A stretch of 64,000 nt of DNA from NCBI RefSeq assembly GCF_000698575.1, contig NZ_JFHD01000003.1:1-64000 (forward strand), in the 5' to 3' direction. The notes under the pieces were generated by a model. It did no database searches and was not told the origin of the DNA. It saw only the letters and a program-made list of their open reading frames with translations. The stretch is from Caballeronia zhejiangensis (GTDB lineage: Bacteria > Pseudomonadota > Gammaproteobacteria > Burkholderiales > Burkholderiaceae). Below are positions 51,513 through 59,102 of the stretch, piece by piece (position 1 is the first letter of the stretch; the number at the start of each line of letters is the position of its first letter). Made by a program: the position numbers and the translations under genes.

Positions 51513-52532
51513 TTATTGGTCTCCCACTTTTAGCATGATTTTGCCGATATGCCTGCTCGACTCCATCAGCGCGTGCGCGGCCGCGACGTCGGCGAGCGGC
51601 AGCACGCGATGAATCACGGGCAGCGCGCGGCCCGCTTCGAGCAGCGGCCAGACGTGCGCGTGCAGCGCTTTCGCGATCGCCGCTTTCTGTTCGATGCCGC
51701 GCGCGCGCAGAGTCGATCCGGTAAAGGTGAGACGGCGCAGCATGATCGGCATGGCATCCAGTTCGATGCGGCTGCCTTCGAGAAACGCGATCTGCACGAG
51801 CCGGCCTTCGAGCGCGAGCGCGCGGATATTGCGCGCGATGTAGTCGCCGCCGACCATGTCGAGGATGATGTCGACGCCTTTTCCATCGGTGAGAGTCGCG
51901 ATGGCATCGACGAAATCTTCGTCGCGATAGTTGATCGTATGATCCGCGCCCGCTTCGCGACAGGCCTGCGCTTTTTCCGCATTGCCGACGGTCGTGATGA
52001 CGCGCGCGCCGAATGCGTGCGCGAGCTGGATCGCCGTCAGTCCGATGCCGCTCGATCCGCCGTGCACGAGAAACGTTTCGCCCGCCTGCAGGCGGCCGCG
52101 CTCGAACACGTTGGTCCAGACGGTGAAGTACGTTTCGGGCAAGGCCGCGGCCTGCAGCAGCGTGAAGCCTTTCGGCAGCGGCAGACAATGCGATGCATCC
52201 GTGATGCAGTATTGCGCGTAGCCGCCGCCGGGCACGAGCGCGCAGACTTCATCGCCGGCGCGCCATTGCGTGACCTCCGCGCCCGTTGCGACGATGCGCC
52301 CCGACACCTCGAGTCCCAGATGCGGCGATGCGCCCGGCGGCGGCGGATACGAACCCGAGCGTTGCAGCACGTCGGGTCGGTTCACGCCTGCGTAGGCGAC
52401 TTCGATCAACACGTCGTTCGGGCCGGGCGAGGGCAGCGGTCCCTGCGCGAGCCGCATGCAGTCGGGCGCGCCGCCCGCGCCGTGGTCGACGTATTGCATC
52501 GATGCGGGAAGAGTGGATGTCATGGCGTTCAT
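51513..52532 (-). CDS. NAD(P)H:quinone oxidoreductase (PIG3-type MDR)
   Basis: About 339 aa medium-chain reductase without zinc ligands. AYAGVNRPDVLQRSGSYPPPPG and LVHGGSSGIGLTAIQLA are typical of the PIG3/quinone oxidoreductase group. It may reduce an enone or quinone intermediate. Its start overlaps the cupin gene stop by ATGA. Confidence 0.9.
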   Translation of the reverse strand: MNAMTSTLPASMQYVDHGAGGAPDCMRLAQGPLPSPGPNDVLIEVAYAGVNRPDVLQRSGSYPPPPGASPHLGLEVSGRIVATGAEVTQWRAGDEVCALVPGGGYAQYCITDASHCLPLPKGFTLLQAAALPETYFTVWTNVFERGRLQAGETFLVHGGSSGIGLTAIQLAHAFGARVITTVGNAEKAQACREAGADHTINYRDEDFVDAIATLTDGKGVDIILDMVGGDYIARNIRALALEGRLVQIAFLEGSRIELDAMPIMLRRLTFTGSTLRARGIEQKAAIAKALHAHVWPLLEAGRALPVIHRVLPLADVAAAHALMESSRHIGKIMLKVGDQ

Positions 52533-53065
52533 CGGATGATGGATTCGATGTAATCGGCGGGCAGACCGATCGACGCATAGTGCCGGCGCGCCGCCTCGAT
52601 CTTCGTGAAGACGTCTTCGTAACCCTGCGCGACGCCTTGCGGATCGACATAGGTATAGCCGCCCGTGACATGGAACCAGGTAATCATCTCGGGCACGTCT
52701 TCGGGCACGAAGAGCGTGTGCGTTTCGCCCGCGGGCTCGAACGCATAGCCGCCTTGCTCCGCGACCCAGTCGTGTTCGAGGTAGTACCAGCGGCCCTTGA
52801 GCACCATCGCATGAACGGCGCCGCTATGACGATGCCGCGAGATCACGCCGCTGCGGCGCACGCGCAGCAGATTCACGTAATAGCCCTGGCTCGCGTTGAG
52901 AATGAGCGGCTTGAACGACACGGTTTCGGTCGCGGGCACCCACAGGTTGTCGTCTTCGAGCCAGTCGGTCATGACGCCGCCGTGCACGAGATCCTTCGAC
53001 ATGTACGGCACTTGCGGCAACTGATAGGCGATGACTTGTTCGTCGGGTTTCACTTCGGTTTGCAT
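52529..53065 (-). CDS. Cupin dioxygenase, 2,4'-dihydroxyacetophenone dioxygenase-like
   Basis: About 178 aa cupin. The metal site is H-x-H in ISRHRHSGAVHAMVLKG with a further His in GETHTLFVPEDV. The length, the YYLEHDWVAEQGGYAFEPAGETHTL stretch and the start match the 2,4'-dihydroxyacetophenone dioxygenase (DAD) family, which cleaves a C-C bond in alpha-hydroxyketones of aromatic compounds. The preceding transporter operon makes a catabolic role likely; the actual substrate is unknown. Confidence 0.82.
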   Translation of the reverse strand: MQTEVKPDEQVIAYQLPQVPYMSKDLVHGGVMTDWLEDDNLWVPATETVSFKPLILNASQGYYVNLLRVRRSGVISRHRHSGAVHAMVLKGRWYYLEHDWVAEQGGYAFEPAGETHTLFVPEDVPEMITWFHVTGGYTYVDPQGVAQGYEDVFTKIEAARRHYASIGLPADYIESIIR

Positions 53066-53113
53066 GAGTTTTTATCTCCGTGGTTTCTGGATGCGATGCG
53101 CCGGTTCGCTGAA

Positions 53114-53818
53114 TCAATGACCGAGATAGGCGCGCCGCACGTGGGGACTATCGAGCAATTCTGCGCCCGTTCCGGAAAGCGCGATGGCGCCGTTTTCGAG
53201 CACGTATCCGCGGTTCGCGAGCTTGAGCGTATGGAACACGTTCTGTTCGACGAGCAGCACCGTCACACCGCGCGCCGCGACCGTGCCGACGACTTCGAAC
53301 ATCTGCTCGACGAGCAAGGGCGAAAGACCGAGCGACGGTTCGTCGAAGATCAGGAGCTTCGGCGCGGACATCATGCCGCGCGCGATGGCGACCATCTGCT
53401 GCTCGCCGCCCGACAGCGATCCGGCAAGTTGCGTGAGACGCTCGCGCACGCGCGGAAAGAGTTCGAGCACTTCGTCCATGCGTTCGCGCCGCGCGCTTCG
53501 TGCGGCGTGACGAAACGCGCCCATCAGCAGGTTCTCTTCGACGCTCAGGAACGGGAACAGCTGACGGCCTTCGGGAATCATCGTGACGCCCATCGCGACG
53601 ATGTCGTGCGAGGACTTGCCGACGAGTTCCTGTCCCTGAAACGTGATGCTGCCGCCGCGCGCCGCGACGATTCCGCATAGCGTCTTCAGCGTCGTGGTCT
53701 TGCCCGCGCCGTTCGCGCCGACGAGCGTGACGATCTCGCCTTCCTGCACATCGAGCGAGACGCCGCGCAGAACTTCGCTCTTGCCGTAGCCGGCCGAGAC
53801 GTTATGCAGCTTGAGCAT
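53114..53818 (-). CDS. Branched-chain-type ABC transporter ATPase (LivF-like)
   Basis: About 234 aa. Walker A GANGAGKTT, signature LSGGEQQMVAIARGM, Walker B LLIFDEPSLGLSP and the LivF-type GRQLFPFLSVEENL are all present. It starts inside the end of the fused permease-ATPase gene (17-bp overlap), so it pairs with that protein's ATPase domain. Confidence 0.93.
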   Translation of the reverse strand: MLKLHNVSAGYGKSEVLRGVSLDVQEGEIVTLVGANGAGKTTTLKTLCGIVAARGGSITFQGQELVGKSSHDIVAMGVTMIPEGRQLFPFLSVEENLLMGAFRHAARSARRERMDEVLELFPRVRERLTQLAGSLSGGEQQMVAIARGMMSAPKLLIFDEPSLGLSPLLVEQMFEVVGTVAARGVTVLLVEQNVFHTLKLANRGYVLENGAIALSGTGAELLDSPHVRRAYLGH

Positions 53819-55586
53819 CGAGATACCCCTTGCCGAGATAGGCCTGAATCACCTCAGGATCGTTGACGACATCGGACGGCTTGCCTTCCTTCAGCATGCG
53901 CCCGGCATTGATGACGATGATGCGGTCCGACAGCGCCATCGTCGCCTGCATCATGTGCTCGATCATCAGCACGGCGATTCCTGAATCGCGGATGCGCCGC
54001 ACCATGTTGATCGCGCGCGCGATGTCGGCGGGATTGAGACCGGCCATCACTTCGTCGAGCAGAAGCGCGCGCGGGCGCGTGGCGAGCGCGCGCGCCACTT
54101 CGAGACGCTTCATGCCGCCGACCGTGAGGCTGCGCGCTTCGGTATCGAGCAAGGACGTGAGATCGGTGATCTCCGCGACTTCGCGTGCGATCGATTCCGC
54201 TTCGACGCGGACCCGCGTATGCATGAACGCGCCGAGCATGATGTTCTCCAGCACCGAGAGACCCGCGAACGGCTGCGCGATCTGGAAAGTACGGCCGACG
54301 CCGTCCTTCGCGAACGCATCGGGCGTGCGCGGTTCGGCCCAGGTGCCATCGGCGAGGCGAATCTTCACGATGCCTTCGTTCGGCCGGATGAAGCCCGAAA
54401 GCTGATTGAAGACCGTCGTCTTGCCCGCGCCGTTCGGGCCGATCACACCGAGAATCTCGCCGGCGTGCAGCGTGAGGGAAACATCGTCGGTCGCGACGAG
54501 TCCGCCGAAGCGCTTCTTCAGATGCTCCGCGACGAGCAGCGGCGTGCCGAGCGGCAACGCATCGGCGGGCGCGATCGACTTCGCCCGTGCGGGCGGCGGC
54601 GTGCGCGCGCCGGGCAGACGGTCGATGAAGCGCAGCACGAAGCCGCCCAGATGCCCGACGAGTCCGCGCGGAATGAACAGCACGACGAGCACCAACACGA
54701 CACCGTAGACGAAGCCGTGCGTGCCGCTGCCGAACGAGCTGAGCCAGCCGCGCGCAAGCTCGGCGATCGGCAGCACGAGGACGGTGCCCGCGAGCGGCCC
54801 GGCGACGCTGCCGAGTCCGCCGATCAGCGCGAACATCGCGATCTGCACCGACAGTTCCAGCGAGAACGCCGCGGACGGATCGATGAAGGTGAGATACATC
54901 GCGTGGAAAGAGCCGATGAGACTCGTCAGCACCGCCGAGATCACCGCCGCGCCGATCTTCACCTTCACCGCGTTCACGCCGACCGCGCGCGCCGCATCTT
55001 CACGTTCGCGCACGGCGATCAGGTAGAAGCCGAAGCGCGAGCGGCGGATGAGCCACGCGGCCCACAACGTCACCAGAAGAAAGCCGAACGCGATCAGCAG
55101 ATACGCCCACTTTTCGCGGAACACCATCCATTGCAGGCCGATGTTGAGCGGCACGTTCAGGCCCGCCGAGCCGCCCGTCCAGCTTTCCTCGTGCACCGTG
55201 AGCAGGCGGCACACTTCGAGGAACGCGATCGTGGCGAGCGCGAAGAACGGTCCGCGCAGACGCAGCGTCGGATACGCGATGACGATCGCCGCCATCGCCG
55301 AGATCACCGCGCCCGCGAACATGCCGAGCCACGGCGTGATGCCGAAGTTGATGACGAGCAGCGTCGCCGCGTACGAGCCGATGCCGTAGAACACCGCGTG
55401 TCCGAGCGACAACTGCCCGGCGAATCCGCCGACGATATTCCACGCCGTCGCGAGCGCGCCGAAGATGCACACGAGCACGGCCAGGTGAAACGCGAACGGC
55501 GATTGCAGCGCGAACGGCACGGCGAGCAGCGCGACGAGCGCCAGCGCGCCCATGTAGCCTCGCGGATGCAGGAGATTGGGAAACAT
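53802..55586 (-). CDS. Fused ABC permease-ATPase (LivM-LivG)
   Basis: About 594 aa. The N-terminal half (about 1-325) is a LivM permease with eight or so helices and the [20 protein letters not shown] signature. A Pro/Ala linker leads to a LivG ATPase (about 348-594): Walker [10 protein letters not shown], Walker [13 protein letters not shown] and H-loop IEHMM. The ABC signature is degenerate, [14 protein letters not shown] in place of LSGGQ. Such fusions occur in Burkholderiales. Confidence 0.92.
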   Translation of the reverse strand: MFPNLLHPRGYMGALALVALLAVPFALQSPFAFHLAVLVCIFGALATAWNIVGGFAGQLSLGHAVFYGIGSYAATLLVINFGITPWLGMFAGAVISAMAAIVIAYPTLRLRGPFFALATIAFLEVCRLLTVHEESWTGGSAGLNVPLNIGLQWMVFREKWAYLLIAFGFLLVTLWAAWLIRRSRFGFYLIAVREREDAARAVGVNAVKVKIGAAVISAVLTSLIGSFHAMYLTFIDPSAAFSLELSVQIAMFALIGGLGSVAGPLAGTVLVLPIAELARGWLSSFGSGTHGFVYGVVLVLVVLFIPRGLVGHLGGFVLRFIDRLPGARTPPPARAKSIAPADALPLGTPLLVAEHLKKRFGGLVATDDVSLTLHAGEILGVIGPNGAGKTTVFNQLSGFIRPNEGIVKIRLADGTWAEPRTPDAFAKDGVGRTFQIAQPFAGLSVLENIMLGAFMHTRVRVEAESIAREVAEITDLTSLLDTEARSLTVGGMKRLEVARALATRPRALLLDEVMAGLNPADIARAINMVRRIRDSGIAVLMIEHMMQATMALSDRIIVINAGRMLKEGKPSDVVNDPEVIQAYLGKGYLDAQAA

Positions 55587-55604
55587 CGAATGCCTCGCTG
55601 AACG

Positions 55605-56477
55605 TTATTCGGAGCCGCGTCCGAGACCGAAGAGACCGGTCGGGCGCACCACGAGAATCACGAGGAAGATCGCGAAGTAGACGACTTCCTTCATGTCGGG
55701 CGAGATGTAGTAGCCCGCGAGACTGTCGATGAGCCCGATCACGATCGAGCCGACGAGCGCGCCCGGCAAGCTGCCGAGACCGCCCAGCACGACGATGACG
55801 AACGCGGTCAGCACGAAGTACTGGCCGACGGTCGGGAACACCGGATACTGCGCGACCAGCAAGCCCGACGCGAGCCCGACCAGCGCCGCGCCGATGCCGA
55901 ACGCGAGCACGTACGTCGTCTTCACGTTGACGCCCATCAGCGAGGCCGCGTAGCGATGTTGCGCCACCGCGCGAAACGCGCGACCGGTGTAGGTGCGTTG
56001 CAGGAACAGATGCAGCCCGCCCGCGACCGCGAGCGCGGCGGCAAACGTGATCAGTTGCCCGCTCACGATGTTGATGTCGCCGAACTGCAGATGCTCGGTG
56101 CCGAAGCTCACATCGACGGGATGCACGTCCGCGCCGAAGATCATCAGCGCGAGATTCACGAGCGCGGTCGACACGCCGACGGTCGCGAAAATCTGAATGT
56201 GCGCGTCGGCGGAAAGCAGCGGCTGGATGATGAAGCGCTGAATCAGCACGCCGAATGCGAAGAGCAGCAGCGCGACCGGCACCGCCGACACATACGGATG
56301 CCAGCCGAGCTTCGCGGCGAGCAGCCAGACGGCGTACATGCCGACCATCAGCAGCTCGCCGTGCGCGAAGTTGACCACGCGCACGACGCCGAAGATCAGC
56401 GTGAGGCCGATGCTGATGATCGCGTACGCGCCGCCCAGCAACAGGCCGTTGACCAGAAGTTGCAGAAGAATGGACAT
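55605..56477 (-). CDS. Branched-chain-type ABC transporter permease (LivH-like)
   Basis: About 290 aa with about eight hydrophobic segments. GGAYAIISIGLTLIFGVVRVVNFAHGELLMVG is the LivH N-terminal signature, and VVLGGLGSLPGALVGSIVIGL the EAA-like loop. It is 18 bp upstream of the fused permease-ATPase and 83 bp after the binding protein. Confidence 0.93.
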   Translation of the reverse strand: MSILLQLLVNGLLLGGAYAIISIGLTLIFGVVRVVNFAHGELLMVGMYAVWLLAAKLGWHPYVSAVPVALLLFAFGVLIQRFIIQPLLSADAHIQIFATVGVSTALVNLALMIFGADVHPVDVSFGTEHLQFGDINIVSGQLITFAAALAVAGGLHLFLQRTYTGRAFRAVAQHRYAASLMGVNVKTTYVLAFGIGAALVGLASGLLVAQYPVFPTVGQYFVLTAFVIVVLGGLGSLPGALVGSIVIGLIDSLAGYYISPDMKEVVYFAIFLVILVVRPTGLFGLGRGSE

Positions 56478-56560
56478 GCTCGTTTCCTGGACACCGCGCA
56501 GCGCGTGTCACGCGCCGCACGGTTCGAGTGAAAGAGAAATGCGGGTCGACAGCGGCGGTT

Positions 56561-57778
56561 TTACTGCGCCGCGACGGGCTTCGCGATCGCGACCGCTTCC
56601 GGATAGACGGTGACGAGCTTGCCGCCTTGCCACTGCATCACGTTGGTGGTCGCGAGCTGGTTCTGGCCGTTGTCGGCGAACTGGAAGCCCCAGCCAGCGG
56701 CGGTCGTGCCCGTCGGCTTCTTGTAGGCGAGCACGGCGGCGCGGATCTTGTCCTTGTCGGTGGATTTCGCGTTGGCGAGCACATCGAGGAACGCTTTCGC
56801 GCCGACATAGTTCACGAGGCTATGGCCCGATCGCGGTGCCATGCCGAAGTGCTTCTGATATTCGGCGGTGAATGTTTCGAGGCCGGGTGCGCCTTTCTCG
56901 TTCATCGCGACTTGCGGGAAGTCGATGTCATATACGCCGTTCATTTGCGCGCCGACGGCCTTGGCCGTATCCGAGAGCGAATAGCCGCCGCCCGCGCCGA
57001 TGACCGCCTTCGGCTTGAAGCCGGCCTGCGCGGCCTGGCGGAAGAACAGGATCGAGTCGTTCTGATACGAGGTCTGCAGCACGATATCGACGTCCGCGCC
57101 CTTCAGACGCAGAATCAGCGACGACAGATCGACGCTCTTCGCCGAATACGGCAGCACCTGCACGACGTTCAGACCGAGCTTCTTCGCGCCTTCCTTCTGA
57201 AAGCCGGAGACGAGCGTGCCGTACGGCCCGTCTTCCGCGATGATCGCGATCTTCAGCGTCTTCGGATCCACCTTGAGTTGCGGCGCGACGACCTTGGTCA
57301 GCGCTTCGAGCGTGCCGTCCGCGAAGGTCTTCGTGGTCGAGTTGCTGCGATACAGATACTTGAAGCCGCGGCTCGTGATGGTGTCCGCCGTCGCGCCGAG
57401 TTCGAAGAACGGCACGCCCGCGAGCTCGGTCACTTGCGTCGCCGCCGACGACACCGCCGACGAATAACTTCCGAACACCGCCGACACGTTTTCCACCGAC
57501 GTCAGACGCCGCGCTTCGCCGACGGCCTGATTGGCATCGACGGCATCGGCCTTGACGAGCACCACTTTCTCGCCGTTGATGCCGCCCGCCGCGTTGCGCT
57601 CGTCGACGGCGAGCTGCACGCCGCGATAGCTTTCGTCGCCGAGCAGCGCGAGTCCGCCGCTGAAGGGGAAGAGCGCGCCGATCTTGATGTCGGCGGCGTG
57701 CGCGGCAGTGAGACTCGATGCTGCCACGCACGCGGCGGCGAGCGCGCGCAGGACAGTGCGGGGAAAGTGCGAGGACAT
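56561..57778 (-). CDS. Branched-chain-type ABC transporter substrate-binding protein
   Basis: About 405 aa with a Sec signal peptide (1-28, ending AHA). The type I periplasmic fold shows IKIGALFPFSGGLALLGDESYRGVQLAVDERNAAGG and FGSYSSAVSSAATQVTELAGVPFFELGATADTIT. Related proteins bind amino acids, amides or aromatic acids. It is the first gene of the operon; AAGGAG lies upstream of the ATG, and a LacI-type palindrome is 27 bp before the start. Confidence 0.92.
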   Translation of the reverse strand: MSSHFPRTVLRALAAACVAASSLTAAHAADIKIGALFPFSGGLALLGDESYRGVQLAVDERNAAGGINGEKVVLVKADAVDANQAVGEARRLTSVENVSAVFGSYSSAVSSAATQVTELAGVPFFELGATADTITSRGFKYLYRSNSTTKTFADGTLEALTKVVAPQLKVDPKTLKIAIIAEDGPYGTLVSGFQKEGAKKLGLNVVQVLPYSAKSVDLSSLILRLKGADVDIVLQTSYQNDSILFFRQAAQAGFKPKAVIGAGGGYSLSDTAKAVGAQMNGVYDIDFPQVAMNEKGAPGLETFTAEYQKHFGMAPRSGHSLVNYVGAKAFLDVLANAKSTDKDKIRAAVLAYKKPTGTTAAGWGFQFADNGQNQLATTNVMQWQGGKLVTVYPEAVAIAKPVAAQ

Positions 57779-57804
57779 GCGGTGTCTCCTTGTATCGTTC
57801 GAAA

Positions 57805-57818
57805 TTGAAGCGCTTCAA
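57805..57818. promoter_or_regulatory. LacI-type operator 1
   Basis: TTGAAGCGCTTCAA is a perfect 14-bp palindrome with the central CG typical of LacI/GalR operators. It is 27 bp upstream of the binding-protein start, where it would block transcription initiation. An identical palindrome lies 77 bp away. The operon's own LacI regulator is the likely binder. Confidence 0.75.
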
Positions 57819-57881
57819 ATCGAAAGCAAGAAAGTTCGGTCGCGTTGCCGAATTTGCTCTGTTTGGGTTGATCGATTGGAT

Positions 57882-57895
57882 TTGAAGCGCTTCAA
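57882..57895. promoter_or_regulatory. LacI-type operator 2
   Basis: A second perfect TTGAAGCGCTTCAA, 77 bp from operator 1. Two identical sites at this spacing could support DNA looping by a tetrameric or paired regulator. It lies between the divergent transporter and deoC operons, so it could act on either. Confidence 0.75.
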
Positions 57896-58003
57896 GTTTG
57901 CGTCGATGAACGCAAAGACGTCAACCGAGGGTTTGCACGGAAGAGTGAGACTCGGCGCGGTCGTCTCCGAACTTTCCCTATGTCACGATCCTAACAAGAA
58001 TGC

Positions 58004-58009
58004 TATAAA
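58004..58009 (+). promoter_or_regulatory. Possible -10 of the deoC operon
   Basis: TATAAA lies 60 bp before the chosen deoC start in an otherwise GC-rich context. I see no good -35 at 16-18 bp, so an activator-dependent promoter is possible. Single-hexamer evidence. Confidence 0.3.
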
Positions 58010-58068
58010 CTGAGATCAATCTATCAAAAACTGTTGTGCGTCGCACAAGACGCCGGCATACCGATCTC

Positions 58069-59076
58069 ATGCTGGAAACTGCATCGAAGTCCATCGTCGC
58101 GTGGCCCGGCAAGGCCCAGGTTCACGCCAGCGCGCGCAATCCCGGCGTGCCGTTCGATCTCGTCTGGCTCGACGGCCTGCGCGTGAATCAGTCGGCGGTG
58201 ACGCGCCGCGCGTCGACGCTCGGCACGCGCCGCGCGGTCAAGAAAGACGCGCAGGCGGCGTGGCTGCTCAAGGCCATCACCTGCATCGATCTCACGACGC
58301 TTTCCGGCGACGACACGCATGGCCGCGTCGAACGTCTCTGTGCGAAGGCGCGCCGTCCATTGCGCGACGATCTGCTCGACGCGCTCGGCATGCCGCCTCT
58401 GTCGATCAAAACCGGCGCGGTGTGCGTCTATCACCGTTACGTCAGGACGGCAGTGAACGCGCTCGAGGGCAGCGGCATTCCGGTCGCGGCCGTATCGACG
58501 GGCTTCCCCGCTGGCCTCAATCCGCACGAACTGAAGTTGCGCGAGATCGAGGCATCGGTGAGAGATGGCGCGTCCGAGATCGATATCGTCGTCACGCGCG
58601 AGCATGTGCTGACGGGTAACTGGAAAGCGCTCTACGACGAGATGCGCGATTTCCGCGCGGCATGCGGCGACGCGCACGTCAAGGCGATTCTCGCGACCGG
58701 CGATATCCGCACGCTGTCGAATGTCGCGAAGGCATCGATGATCTGCATGATGGCCGGCGCCGATTTCATCAAGACATCGACGGGCAAGGAAAGCGTCAAC
58801 GCGACGCTCGACGTGTCGCTCGTGATGGTGCGGATGATCCGCGACTATCTCGCGCGCACGGGCGTCATGATCGGCTTCAAGCCGGCGGGCGGCGTGTCGA
58901 CTGCCAAGTCGGTGCTCGAGTATCAGATCCTCATGAAGGAAGAGCTCGGGCGCGAATGGCTCGAAGCGGATCTGTTTCGCATCGGCGCATCGAGCCTGCT
59001 CGCGGATATCGAACGCCAGCTCGAACACCATGTGAGCGGACGTTATTCGTCGTTCAATCGCCATCCCGTCGCCTGA
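58069..59076 (+). CDS. deoC: Deoxyribose-phosphate aldolase
   Basis: About 335 aa, longer than E. coli DeoC (about 260) because of an N-terminal extension. The Schiff-base Lys is in ADFIKTSTGK and the second active-site Lys in GFKPAGGV; the proton-relay Asp is in EIDIVV. It cleaves 2-deoxyribose-5-phosphate to glyceraldehyde-3-phosphate and acetaldehyde. The ATG at 58069 has no strong ribosome-binding site; a GTG at 58036 is an alternative. The downstream dehydrogenase can take the acetaldehyde. Confidence 0.92.
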   Translation: MLETASKSIVAWPGKAQVHASARNPGVPFDLVWLDGLRVNQSAVTRRASTLGTRRAVKKDAQAAWLLKAITCIDLTTLSGDDTHGRVERLCAKARRPLRDDLLDALGMPPLSIKTGAVCVYHRYVRTAVNALEGSGIPVAAVSTGFPAGLNPHELKLREIEASVRDGASEIDIVVTREHVLTGNWKALYDEMRDFRAACGDAHVKAILATGDIRTLSNVAKASMICMMAGADFIKTSTGKESVNATLDVSLVMVRMIRDYLARTGVMIGFKPAGGVSTAKSVLEYQILMKEELGREWLEADLFRIGASSLLADIERQLEHHVSGRYSSFNRHPVA

Positions 59077-59102
59077 TCCAACAGACTTCACTAAACAGCC
59101 TC

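Noticed and set aside
57790..57818. A sigma70 promoter with TTGAAG at operator 1 as -35 and GATACA as -10
   Set aside because: The -10 would abut the ribosome-binding site, placing the transcription start inside or after it, so this pair cannot serve the binding-protein gene.
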